From: Anaeramoeba flamelloides
Lineage: Eukaryota > Metamonada > Anaeramoebidae
DNA length: 64,000 bases
Assembly (NCBI GenBank): GCA_027625915.1
Contig: JANTQA010000023.1
Span: 3,658,001 to 3,722,000 of the forward strand
Direction of reading: 5' to 3'
The notes beneath the pieces are model-generated. The model saw nothing but the letters and a program-made list of their open reading frames with translations, was not told the DNA's origin and ran no database searches. Shown in pieces: positions 36,051 through 47,743 of this stretch; within the stretch, counting starts at the first letter, position 1; every line of letters starts with the position of its first letter. The position numbers and the translations under genes were made by a program.

Positions 36051-38560
36051 ATGAATTTTACCCCATTTTTTAATTTTTATTTCTCAAATAATTTTTGGAA
36101 ATTTATAAAAATGGTTGTATAAATGACAAGAAGCGGGAAATGGAAAATTTCGGAAAAATGTTTATTTTCAAAAATAAAAGAGGTCTTGATGATGTCTATG
36201 CTTAATCCACGATAAAGTTACAAAAAATACGATTATCTTTATAAAATTGTGATATTCTATAAAATTTTGATATTCAATATAATCGCGTTAATATAACAAA
36301 TGGTGATATTCTATAAAATGTAAATAATCATTTATAAATCGTGATAAATGCCAAAATATCATGATTAAAAAGTAATCGTGATATAATAGTTGATGGATTT
36401 TCGGTTAATTCAGCAATATTTTTACAAGAAATTTTTTTTGATCAAACAATAGCTTATGTGAAAAAAAGTTATTCTTTTAAAAAACAACAAAAAAGATACT
36501 TGATCCAATCAAGGATCATTCAAGAGTTTTATTTTATTTTCTTTTGATATGGTTGACAAAACTATCAATCCTTTTAGATCAACAACTACAGGAACTAAAG
36601 GTAAATAAATGAATTTCTCAGTTTATCGTGGTGTTATAAATTGATGATGAATAAAAAGGCTTCTAAAACAATCAACCCTTCGTCTGTTCTTTAAAGAATT
36701 TGTTCTTGGGTTAAAACATTTTCCTTTTTTCTCAGAAAGCTAAAAGGGGTTGGATAAATCTTCAAAAGATTTCACAACATCCTTGCCATATTGATCACCA
36801 ATTATTAAGATTTTTTATAAATTTGTCTTCATGTTCTTCTTTTTCTTCTCATATCTTTGTATTGGACAGAAAACATAATTAGAGCTTAGTGGTTATTGTT
36901 TGACCGATCACCAATAAGAATGAAAATTATTCTTTATTCTTTTTGGCTATTTAAAACTTTGAAGGAAATAATACCATTTTCAATAAAAAATATATTTTAT
37001 ATACAAGTATATTTTTGAAATGGATTATTATAAGTATGATTATAATATTTGTTTGAGACTTTATATTTTGTAAAAAAAAAAATGAAAAAAAAATAAATTT
37101 TTTTTTTCCACTAAAAACTAAACTTATTCCCTTTATAAAACTTTTATTTCTTCCAAACCTTTCAAACACTTGAAGACACTTCACAACTCTTGAAAACACT
37201 TTCTAGCATTTTTTAAAGTGGGGCAGGTTTTGTAAAACGAAACAAGACTTTGTAAAAGTCAAGAGATTGTTTTTAAGGTGATATCAAAAAAATAATTTTT
37301 CATTTTTTTCACAATAATTATTTTATAGTAATAATGTGGAATATCGCGATTTTATGATTTTTTCACAATAAAGTAGAACTAATCGCGATTTTTTTATATT
37401 AGTTTTAATTCATCGTTATTATCATTATAATATATGTTATCATCAAAACCTCTAAAGTTGTTAAAATTAGTTTAAAGATTTTATTTATCTAACAGAAATG
37501 AAGCAATTCAATTTTGTTTTTTTAATTTTTTCTTTAGTCCACATTAAAAATTCATGATTTTTACAAAATAAATGTCGTTAATGTTCCATTTTTCTTATAA
37601 CCTTCAAAGTCAGCAAAAAATTGATGCTCTAATTATTTCTTAATAAAAAGTTGAATAGAATTGTACCGTGATCAAAATAATCTGTTCACAAACTATAATC
37701 CGTGTTTTTTTTCTTCTTGTTCTTAAGCAACATCCAATTTTCTACTTGATAGTATAATTTGGTTCAAATCAATTTTGAAGGTAAACCTCTGTATATTTTC
37801 AGTGGAATTTAAATTAGTAATGCAATTTTTTGAAAATTTTTCATAATATTCTTGATTTTTTTCAAGAAATTTTTTGTTTTTTTGATAAAGATTAAAATTA
37901 AATTCTTTGAAAAATTAACTCTATACTTTGAGAAAATTTTTCCTATTTGATCCTTTATTTGTAGAATTTATTTTAAAATAATATAACTTTAATAAATAAA
38001 TACCTTTTCTCATTGGGGTTTATTATCAGTTTCTTTTAACATTGATGCATTGGTCTTCTATAACAACAAAAACACACTTTTTCATATGAAATACTGATGA
38101 AACTATTCTGTACACTTGCTTTTGGTAATATTAGATTGTATTTAAGTTTTATTGAATTTTTATAGTACTGCTAGAATAGCACAAAAATTGTTGAAAGTTT
38201 TTCAAGACTTTTTAGATCTTTCAGCCTGATCGCCCGAAAGATTATTTAGTAGTGGACCTTACAGTTATTTATAATTGTAATCTTTAACTAAAATTTAACT
38301 TTTGATTAAAATATTAGTTGATTGTAGAGAAAAGAAACAACCAAATGCTATGTCTATACCAACAGAAAAACAAAATTTATGTTCTTTAAATCAATTTTAT
38401 AAAAGAAGTATGAAATTCTAAATAGTAAAAAAATTGAATTTGATCCCTTATTGCCTATTTAATTTGCTCTAATTTCACATTTTAATTTACTGAACAATCA
38501 TATCATTAACAAAAAATCATTGCCGAGTGTTTGCGCATTAATTAATCTTAAGTATTAAAC
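36051..38560. other. Intergenic region 3' of the syntaxin gene
   Basis: No gene found. 36190-36450 has repeated GTGATATTCTATAAAAT-type words and resembles 61900-62020. 37640-38070 is weakly similar to 33090-33480 in syntaxin intron 1. 37140-37320 is weakly similar to the region just upstream of the gene at 40866. These look like old dispersed repeats. Confidence 0.4.
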
Positions 38561-39194
38561 AAAGTAAAAAACAATTAAATCATAAATTAAATTCAATAGA
38601 TGAAATTATTATTAAATTTTTATTAAAGCCTAGTCAAGAGTATAACAGTCATATCAAAATATTTAAAAAAAAATAAATATTTTGTTATTTATTTAGATAA
38701 ATTTTAAATATAGTTTATAATTTAAAAAAATATAGAGAAACATATAAAAAGTGTAAAAAATTAATCAGTAACAATTCTCTGAACATATTTTTAAAAATTA
38801 GATCATTTAAATATTTTATAATAAGTCAATTAATTTATGGATTGGAAATTTATACATATGATTATTAAATAAAAACTATAAAATAAATAAATTATTGGAT
38901 TGATTCATCTATTATTGGAATGTGTAAAATAAACAAAAATAAAAAAATCCTTATTTACAGAACAGAATTTAAAATTGAAAATATGATAATTAAAGTTAAT
39001 AAAATGAAATTTAAATTCAAAAATAAATCATGAAAATTTATTTCTTTCTAATTTAGAAAAAATAATAATATTTAACCAACGAATAAATGATAAAATCAAT
39101 TGGAATCCTAAAGATATTATCGAACAAAAAAAAAATGAAATATATAAAGAGGCATACATTGTGTTACTGAATTCTATAAGTTGGAAATGTCCTA

Positions 39195-39475
39195 AGGTTT
39201 TTTTTTAATTTAAGAAGTAGAAAGAAATTTTTGAAATTTTCGGTTTATTTCTTCAATTAAAAAAAACCTAGGCACTCTATGGCACTTGAAGACACTTTTC
39301 GTTAGGTTTTCCAAAATTTAAAAAAATATATTAATAGCTAAGATTTTACTAAATACTTTTGATTTCTGGAAAACTGCAATTGGATTTTTTTTAATTTTAG
39401 AATTAAAAAGACAATTTCTTAAATTAAAAAAAAAAAAAAAGTACTCTATAGCACTTGACGCACTCTCAGTTACTC
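39195..39475. repeat. Hairpin/decamer array HR6, inside a LINE
   Basis: A palindrome on AATTTAAGAAGTAGAAAG (39200-39268), then the spacer GGCACTCTAT GGCACTTGAA GACACTTTTC GTTAGG, then a decayed CCAAAATTTAAAAAA-type palindrome (39308-39372), then a short module and a second spacer (GCACTTGAC, GCACTCTCAG). Confidence 0.65.
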
Positions 39476-39523
39476 CCTAAAAATATTTCATAATAAAAAA
39501 ATATCTTAACTATTTATTTATTA

Positions 39524-39720
39524 CAGTCAGATCCACTTTTAAGGTGAAACTTCAAACAAAATTAAGGCACAATAAAAATTTAAAATTAAGGCACATTTTT
39601 CAGGTTATAGTAAAATAATTTGTAAAAAAAAAAAAAATCCAAATTTTGTGCCTTAATTTAGGATTATTTTTGTGCCTTAAATTTTGTTGAAAGTATGTGC
39701 CTTAAAAGCGAAATTGACTC
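39524..39720. mobile_element. Palindromic MITE, copy 2 (most diverged)
   Basis: 197 bp between TA at 39522-39523 and 39721-39722. Ends CAGTCAGATCCAC and GCGAAATTGACTC. Several substitutions and a small deletion relative to the other copies, so the oldest insertion of the five. Confidence 0.8.
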
Positions 39721-40110
39721 TAATCAACAATATTTTAGTTATCCTTCAAGTTCAACAATTCTAAAATTCAGAACATTCACTAACTGCTTAAATAGATATT
39801 ACAATGTAATCAATAAAAGCTCAAATAAATTGTGTCCTTTATTTAAAAATATAAACAGAAGGAAATTTTAGAAAATATTGATCATTTTCTATGGGTGTGT
39901 TTTTCCTATGAAAAAGATAGATCAATAAATGAAAACTAAATTAAAAGAAATAAATTGTAATGAATTGATTTTAAACTGTGAAAGTTTGAAATTATTTTCA
40001 TTAATAAATAATTGTAAAATCTCTAATTTCACACTTTAATTTCCCATCAGAAATTTAAGTTTAAGGGAATAGAAAGTGTATTTTACACTCCTTCAATCAT
40101 AAAAAAGAAA

Positions 40111-40865
40111 AAATCGACTTTTTTGACAAAAAATGAGAAAAAGAAACATTTATAACTTTTTCATTTTTCAAAAATTCAATCTTTTTATCTAATTATTTAA
40201 AACAAAAGTATTTAATATTTTTTAACTACTTGCTTTAATTCAAGATCTAACCTGAAAAGTTGGTATAACTTCAAGGAGACGATTCCGATTTTTCGATACC
40301 GAAACATTAAAAAAAAGCATCGGATAAATTGTCATTATTTTTTAAAGGTATTCACACAACTGAGTCCTATCACAGGATGTTGAAAATATTCTTTCAAATT
40401 AGTTCAAATATTAAAAACTTGATGAGAGCTTATGAAAGTCCAAAAAAAGGATCTGAAAAATAATTAATAAAAGCTCTCATCTTGAAATTAATGAGAATTT
40501 GTTTGAAAGTTTTCTTAATTAAAAATATTTGTTAACTTTCAAAAATCTGTAACTTGTATTTGACGAAATTCGTCAAGCCAAAAAGTGTTTAAAAGTTGTA
40601 AAAATTTCAAGTTTTTGAAGAGTTTGAACTTGAAAAAACTTTTAAATTGCAAGTTCTTCTTAATTGCGATCTTTTGAACATTTTCCAAAACTTCTCAAGG
40701 CACTATGTGTTGTAAAAGTGAATAGTTTTGTAAAACTCACGAGACTTTTTGTAGAGGGATTGCATAAGCAATTTTCATTTTTTTCCAAAAATACGCTTTT
40801 GTTACATCTTCAAATTTCTTTCCCTGTAAAATCTTTTCTTTTCATTTGTTTCCAAAAACCTATGA
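40111..40865. other. Upstream region of the 40866 gene
   Basis: No recognised feature. The ORF 40664-40873 overlaps the next start and resembles sequence at 37140-37320, so it is more likely a repeat or leader region than a gene. Confidence 0.35.
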
Positions 40866-41668
40866 ATGTATGACCAATCCGATTTTATTGAAGAGAAATT
40901 GTCCCTGGTTCGAAACCAAAACATATTTCAAGTTAGCATTGCAGAAAGAGATCTTGAGCTTTTAAGCTACCCTTACACAATCCTTCAGCAACAAATCGTT
41001 TTAAAAATCAACATTGACAATTTAATAAAAGATTGTACACAAGGAGATTTGTCACCAATCCCTTCTGATTTGTTTAAGCCGCCACAAAACGAACATGACT
41101 CACAAATACTTGATTTGCCACAAGAAAGTAAAAATTTTTTAGTCTTTTTTGATTTGAAATTGCAAAAAAAAAACAAAACAAAAAAAAAAACAATAATTTT
41201 TAACAAAATATTTTCAAAACCAAAAAAGAGAACCATATTTTTAATCTTTAAGAAGGAGTATCTTTCAAACCAAATTTTATCACATCTTGACTTGACAATA
41301 AATCAAACATTTTTAGTTCAATTTTTTCAAAAAAAGAAAGATCATTATCGAAATGAAAAGATCTCTTTATTTCCAAAAAAATTGTCATCAGCCAAATTCG
41401 TTTCTTAATGTAGAATAAGTTCAAATTTATTTCTTTATTACCCCCTAATTTCAAAATCATCACTATTTCCCGTAGCATTTAATCATCAAAGAAAGCTTTA
41501 GATGAAAAATGTGTGAATTTCCATTCAAGACAACTGGGCTTTTTTTGGATCAATTTGAATTTAAACAATAAAGCCACTTTATTTTCCTTCACAGCCACTG
41601 ATTCCATGATCGAACAGGGGTTTGGAAATAATTGGAATTTATTCGAAAACAAATCTCACCTTTTCTGA
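40866..41668 (+). CDS. Unrecognised protein, probably two or more exons
   Basis: ATG at 40866 opens a frame to 41408 with clearly coding-like sequence at the start (NIFQVSIAERDLELLSYPYTILQQQIVLKINIDNLIKDC, given here as a description of residues 20-58) and again near its end (QFFQKKKDHYRN, LFPKKLSSAKF). The Lys-rich middle (about 41160-41240) may be intronic. A further open stretch from about 41483 to TGA at 41668 (FHSRQLGFFWINLNLNN, FTATDSMIEQGFGNNWN) looks like a last exon after a CAAAG acceptor like that of syntaxin exon 3. No transmembrane helix or known domain is apparent. Confidence 0.45.
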
Positions 41669-41702
41669 TAAATTCAAAAAAAAAAAATTACAAACTTTTT
41701 GG

Positions 41703-42920
41703 TTATGGGAGTTGAGTAAATTTTACCAATTTTGAGTGCCACAATTTATGCGAAACCAAATTGTTCAAATCATTTATTTAACCAAATACATTAATATTTT
41801 AATAAATATGAGAATGTCAGATATCCTAGGGTAAATATATTTACATTACCAATTAAAAAATGAATCAAAAAAATGAAAAAAGTGATCAAGGAAATAAAAA
41901 AACAATAATTTATTTCTTGTTATTATCTGTAACATTTTACACAATTAATTATTTTTCATTTGGTTTTATTTTTAATTCTTCAGGGAAAAACCTTTGTTTG
42001 GATCATTTTAGATAAAGAAATTACTTTTTATTTCTAAAGAATTCCCAAAATTTATTTTCAAAATCCTATTTTCATTTTTAGTTAATCTAATTCAGATTTT
42101 GTTCCGAAAATAGGATATTTTTTTAAATTCTCTTTCAGAAATAAAGATTTATTTAATGTATTTGTTTGATTTGAATAATTATTTATTTTCCGATTAAATT
42201 AAAAACTCAAAATAATTATGAATCAATGCTTTAAATTTTTTCTTAATTTTTCAATTATTTTGGGTTTAGTCTTTTGTAGTTGTTTTTTTGATTTAGAGAA
42301 TTCAATCATATTTCTTTAATCTTTGGAAACAGTATTCTTTAGTTTAGCTTGATTTGATAAAAATATTAGAGAATTTTGAAAATAAATTCATTCAAAAAAA
42401 GGTTTTCATCAAAAAATAAAAAATAGAAATGGGGTGAAAAATCCAAGATAAAAATTGATTGTATTCATCCAAATTCAGAAAAGAAAGAAGAAATATCTTC
42501 TAAAATATACTAAGGTCAAATTTTTTTTTTTTATTCTTGATTTCAACAAGTTTATCATGAAAGGTGATCTTTATTTTTTGTAGACCAAAAACGAAAAGAT
42601 TTGTTTCAAATGTACTCACCTCTTTTGGGGTATATTTTTTTGTTTTTTTCTTGGATTATTTCTCAAGCATTCCCATAAACACATTTCTTGATCAAAACCT
42701 AATTTAATAAAACCAAATATTTAATCAAAAAAAATATTCTAAAAAATTAAAGATAAAAGATTCAACTCTGGTTTACTTTCGGTTACTTTTCATAAATAGA
42801 GAAGCGGATGGTGTTTTGATTTCAAAGTTTCAATATTACATGGCACTCAAAATAATCTTTTTTCAGTAATGTTGTCTTAATTAAAATTTTTCAAAATGGT
42901 AAAATGTACCTACTTCCTTA
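41703..42920. mobile_element. Element B, copy 2
   Basis: Collinear with 24604-25798. The left end GGGAGTTGAGTAAATTTTACC is better preserved than in copy 1; the right end is AATGGTAAAATGTACC, then TACTTCCTTAA. The left end gives GGGAGT next to TTAT, in line with the TTAA-GGGA ends of elements A and C. Confidence 0.65.
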
Positions 42921-44268
42921 ATTATTATTTTTTTTTATATCTTGTCAACCAACTTTCAAAGCATTTTGTTCCGACAACAGCATGTTGTCAACTAATTTAC
43001 CAATTTTCTTTGTATTTAGATCAATGACAATAAAATTCTTTCTTCAAAGCTCATAAAAACATTTTCAAAAATAGGAAAATAAAGTAAAAAGTTCAAAACA
43101 TTTTTGTGAATTTATCAGTAGCTGCAAAGCCACTATTTTTTATTGTTTTATATGACTCTACAAATGATTTAAGAAAATGAAATAAATTTCAATAAGGTTA
43201 CCTGGTTCAATTAAAATTGAAAAGAAATATTTACCTACGTTTTAAAAAAGTGAGGACAAAACAGTTTTAAAAATTTTCATTATAAAAAACTCAATAATTG
43301 AAAAAAGTTTATAACATCAGCTCACTGTTCCAAAACAACTGTGACAGGCATCAAAAAGAAAAATAAAATAAATCTTTTTTTTATTTTTAAAATCCTAAAA
43401 AATTAAAACTTTAAAGTTCAGAAAATAAAATTTTTTATTATCAAGCTATTTCTAAAAAAGTAAGGTAGATTTATTTTAAAATGTAATTATTAAACTAAAA
43501 TATGAATAACAATTTTGGATATTAAAATAGTTTTAATATTTTATTTTAATAATTATGCTTTGAAAAAACTATTGACACACTTTTTTTGGAAATAACTTTT
43601 ACTATTCTAAAAGTTCTAATCTTCTTGTTCTTTTTTTTTTTCCTTCTTCTCTTTTTTTCTCCTTTTGGATTAAAAATAATTAGCATTTATTTCAGGTTGA
43701 AATTCCTAAATTTAAAATAAAAATAATACTCATAAATTCAAAAAAAACGTTATTAAAATTTTTTGTTTCAAGTTACATTTTTAAAATTATTAACTCGGTT
43801 TTGAAGAAAGATTTTTTTTTGCTTTCAATACAAAGAAACTTTGTCAAATTACTTGATTTTCGATATGTTCTTTGAAATGAAATTTTTTGAAAGCATAGTT
43901 TTCAAGATTTAGAAAAATGAAAAATGAACGAAAAATTGTTTTCGAAAACTAAGTTTAAAATTATTCTAATGACTGTTTGTATACGCTAATGTTTATACAC
44001 TCTCGTAAATTAAAAGTCACAATTTTAGTCACTTCAAAATTCTCTCTTTAACAGCTAAAGTGTTTTCTAACACTTAGTCCTTAGCAAAAAAAACAAAGTC
44101 ATTTTTTTTTTTTATACACTTTTTTGAAATTATCAGTTTTACGAATTTTTTCTTCTTTTTCCAACCAAAAAATCTGTTCATTGAATTCATTCTCAGCATA
44201 TTTCTTTTTAAAAAATATTCCAAATTATAAAAAAAAAAAAAAACAAAAAATTATAATTAAAATAATAG
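42921..44268. other. Region upstream of the F-box gene
   Basis: A/T-rich. It should hold the promoter and first exon of the next gene, but I could not identify an ATG-bearing exon with a matching phase. Confidence 0.35.
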
Positions 44269-45872
44269 TTCTCTTATTAATTTTTGAATATTTACCGCCA
44301 ATCAAATTAATAATGTTAAGACTTACATGTTTAACGTTTAGTAATATTACACGTGAAAAAGAATTATGGAGAATTGTATGCCATAATTACGAAAAATTAT
44401 TTATTTGGAAAAAGTTATATTTTGATAGAAACAATACATCTGTCAACAATTTGCCAGTGTATGGATCAAGGGCTGATTTAGTTTCTGAAATAATTGAAAT
44501 GTCTTACCATAACCAAAATCTCTTAAACGAAACGGATGAAACGGATGAAACAGATGAAACGGATGAAACAGATGAAACAGATGAAACGGATGAAACGGAT
44601 GAAACGAATAAAATAAATAACAAGAAATTGAAAAAGAAAAAGAAAAAGAAAAAGAAAAAGAGCAAGAACAAGAACAAGAACAAGAAAAAGAAAAAGAATC
44701 AACTCCAAACCAATCGCTTATTAAATCCAAATGAACCAGATCTGGAATTAAATAGAACAAATAACGATTTAATAAATTCCAATAATTTAGCTTCAATTTC
44801 CCATTTTAGAATTCGATCACTCTCCACAAACAATCCGCCAATTGAAAAGACAAATAATGTGGAGCTGTCCATTTCTCGCATTCGTCATTATTATATTGAT
44901 GAAATCCTTGAACCAGAACACACATTGATCAGCAAATTAAAAAAAATCAAAAAAGTCTCAAAAGAATTGTTTTCCCAAAGGAAGCGCAATAGTAGATTAG
45001 TGCGCCAACACTTAGATGAGCAGCGTTTGGAAGAGAAATTGAAAAGAACACTGCCTCCGGTTTTATTTCTGTTCCCTTTGGCATTTGTCATATTCACAAT
45101 TTTTTTAAACTTATATTTCACAGATTCATTTGGCGATTGGAAACCAAACATTTATCTAATATTATCGCCTTTTGTTATTACAATTGTTTTGGTTTATTTA
45201 GTGATCATTGCAAATTCTTTATTATTTGGCACGCGTCGATCAATAAAACTAATTTTAGCATCTCACCTTGGCTTTGTCATACCAATGTTCCCGGTGCTAT
45301 TTATATTATTAAAGGTGTTTGGAAAGCTACACTTGGGTTGGGTAAGCGCGCTATCGCCCCCTTTCGCATATTTGACCTTTGGCTTCATTATCGCACTCTA
45401 CAGTTGCTGCGATTTCTTACGGCATCGGTGTAACGCGCATTACACATTTTTAAACATCTCGATGCTCGTTTGGTATTTACTCTTCCCTTGCTTTTTGCTC
45501 CTCTTGGGGTTGCGCCTTGACAAGAGAATCAACTGGGGATGGTCGTACGTGTTCATACCATTATTCATCTTTGAATTGTTTCCAATGGTATTTCTATTAA
45601 GTCACCCCCTATTGACACAAATTACACGGGTTGAAAGAATGGATATCGCTACAACAATGAAATATTTTTTAATAGGAACAATCCCTTTCGCGCTGTTCCA
45701 GTTGCTTTTAATATTGTGGCTTCGGGAGGATATCAATTTTAGCTTTACAATCGTGATGATACCCATATACCTTTTGGATATCGTTTTTGCGATAGTGGGG
45801 GTAAGTGGAATACATTCTTATCTTTTTGGAAAAAATAGTTTAAGAGCTAAAAATTGTTATGACGATATTTAA
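44269..45872 (+). CDS. F-box protein fused to an eight-helix TMEM185-type membrane domain (5' exon missing)
   Basis: The open frame runs back to 44124, but its first codon is TTG and the first part looks intronic. An acceptor AATAATAG at 44268 would start the exon within an F-box (LIFEYLPPIKLIMLRLTC, then ELWRIVCHNY). A tandem ETD stretch and a Lys-rich run follow, then a linker with basic patches, then about 275 residues with eight predicted helices. Four times a W-x-hydrophobic-P signature recurs (FGDWKPNIYLILSP, LGWVSALSPP, WGWSYVFIPL, FSFTIVMIPI), the internal repeat typical of TMEM185/Fam11A-like proteins. F-boxes recruit substrates to SCF ubiquitin ligases through Skp1, so the fusion suggests a membrane-anchored SCF receptor. 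The membrane family's own function is not well known. Stop TAA at 45872. Confidence 0.65.
44527..44608 (+). repeat. In-frame 9-bp tandem repeat (GATGAAACR)
   Basis: About nine units of GAAACGGAT/GAAACAGAT encode (ETD)n in the F-box gene. Followed at 44626-44695 by an AAAGAA-type purine tract encoding Lys-rich sequence. Both should be length-polymorphic. Confidence 0.85.
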
Positions 45873-47544
45873 TTTGCTTTTTTTTCATTTCTTTTTTTTT
45901 GTAATAATAGATTTATAAAATAATGAATTTATTTATCATTATTTATAAAAGAAATTTTTTTTTAATATTAATTATAATTTTCATTTTTTGCGAGAAAAAA
46001 AAAAGAATTCAATAAAAAGTGTTTGAAAATTAACCCTTTTGAGAATTTTAAAATAAAAAATAAAAAAAAAACAAATACATTATTCTTTAAAAGGGTAAAT
46101 AATTACGATTCATTATACAACTATTTTAGAAAGGTGGCTCGTATTCAATTTTTTTTTTTTTTATGATGTGAAAGTAAATATATAAGGTATTTCTGATAAA
46201 TGGATACATTTTATATATATATTTGAAATAATAGTCTGTTTGGAAGTATTTCTAGAATTAAATTGTTAATTTTACATTATGAGGAATTTTAGTACTAATC
46301 GAATCCAAACTTATTATTGTTTGAATTTCAAAATAATGCTAATTTCAAAAATTGTGATAAACTTTTTTTTAGTTTTTTGATTTTATTTTTTTTTAATTTT
46401 TAAAAGATCAGGGTTTGATATATTTAGAATGATTTAAAAGTGAATTACAAATCAGATTTAATTATTTGTTGTTCTTGAATACGTAAGGATAAATTTATTT
46501 TTTTTTCAATTTATTATTTAAATTTATTCATAACTTTTAGAAATGAGTTTAGAAAATTTTTTTGATTTTTTTCCAAATTATATTACTTTATTCAAAATAT
46601 ATTTGGAATTGTAAGTGATATTTTATGAGCAATTTAAATTCACTTTTCAGAAAATTCTATAAATGCATTGATAAATTTGGATGGATATTGTAAATTAAAT
46701 TTGAAAAACAATTACAATTACAAAATTAAATCTTTAAAAATGTTTGTCGGGGTTAAGGCTAAAAACATAATTTGTAAATTATTTTTTTCTTTTATAACTT
46801 TATAATATGTCCTTAATAAAATTAACCACTATTTTTTTTCTGATTAATATTTTTCGGAATCTAACATAATAACTTAATTCCATTAAACACTGGGATAAAA
46901 TTTTTTTAGAATAAAAACACTCTCTACTATTGAATATCAAAAATATTTTTTAATATTACTGTGCATTTTATTATTTTTTTTTGAAAAATTGGGGTTGAGA
47001 AAATTTTGAAATCAACTAATAAGCTAATATATTCAATTAGTATGCTTTTCCAGAGAGTTTATCTTTTGAGTTTAACTTTTTTTTAATTTTATCATTTAAA
47101 AATAAAAAAACATTTGAAGATCAAATTAATCCCTTTTGTGAAAAGAAAATTCTCATAATTTATAGTTTCTTTTAGTAAATGAGTTAAAATAAGATTGTGT
47201 ATATAAAAATACACATAAATTAAACTTTGAATTCAATGATTTTGACAAAAAATGTTTTCAAAAAAAAGTTAAATTGAAACTTTATTTATTTTTATTTTTT
47301 CATTTAGTTTTTTTAATTGTATTAATGTAAAGTATTTGACCAGTTTTCCATTTTTAGTGTTTTTTTGGGTCTTGAGGAAATATAACAAGTTTACCTTAAA
47401 AAATCCAAATTTATTTTTTTTTTTTTTTTATTTTTGAAGAGAGAAAATTGCTTTTCTCCTGTGTGCCCTAATTTCTAAACTTTTTTTTAGAAATTTTGTT
47501 AAAGAATCACAAATTTTATTATCACTTACTAATGATAATATATA
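45873..47544. other. Intergenic A/T-rich stretch
   Basis: No gene, repeat or RNA recognised between the F-box gene and the MITE/LINE block. Confidence 0.45.
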
Positions 47545-47741
47545 CAGTCAGTTTCACTTTTAAGGCACAAACTTTCAACGAAATTTAAGGCACAAAAAAA
47601 TCTCAAATTAAGGCACAAAATTTGGAATTTTTTTTTTTACAATTTATTTTTACTAGAATTTGAATTTTGTGCCTTAATTTGAGATTTTTATTGTGCCTTA
47701 AATTTCGTTGAAAGTTTGTGCCTTAAAAGTGAAACTGACTG
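47545..47741. mobile_element. Palindromic MITE, copy 3, inserted in a LINE
   Basis: 197 bp between TA at 47543-47544 and 47742-47743. Ends CAGTCAGTTTCAC/GTGAAACTGACTG. Its right end cuts the C-terminus of the minus-strand LINE ORF, whose last open codons are read from the MITE. Orientation of the centre is opposite to copies 1 and 5. Confidence 0.85.
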
Positions 47742-47743
47742 TA

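Larger units (their letters stand above)
38600..40110 (+). mobile_element. LINE fragment, decayed, interrupted by HR6 and a MITE
   Basis: 38790-39020 encodes in broken frames FLKIRSFKYFIISQLIYGLEI and ILIYRTEFKIENM, matching the LINE at 48168-48509. 39740-40000 encodes a broken copy of the zinc-knuckle C-terminus. 40010-40110 is the LINE 3' tail with an A-rich end. HR6 (39195-39475) and MITE copy 2 (39524-39720) split it. Comparison with 20735-20815 shows the MITE landed in uninterrupted LINE sequence. Confidence 0.65.

Noticed and set aside
44124-44126. Start codon of the F-box gene
   Set aside because: The codon is TTG and the following 48 codons look intronic; an acceptor at 44268 fits the F-box better.
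44443-44796. Minus-strand Phe/Ser-rich ORFs opposite the F-box gene
   Set aside because: Antisense reading of the GATGAAACG and AAAGAA tandem repeats.
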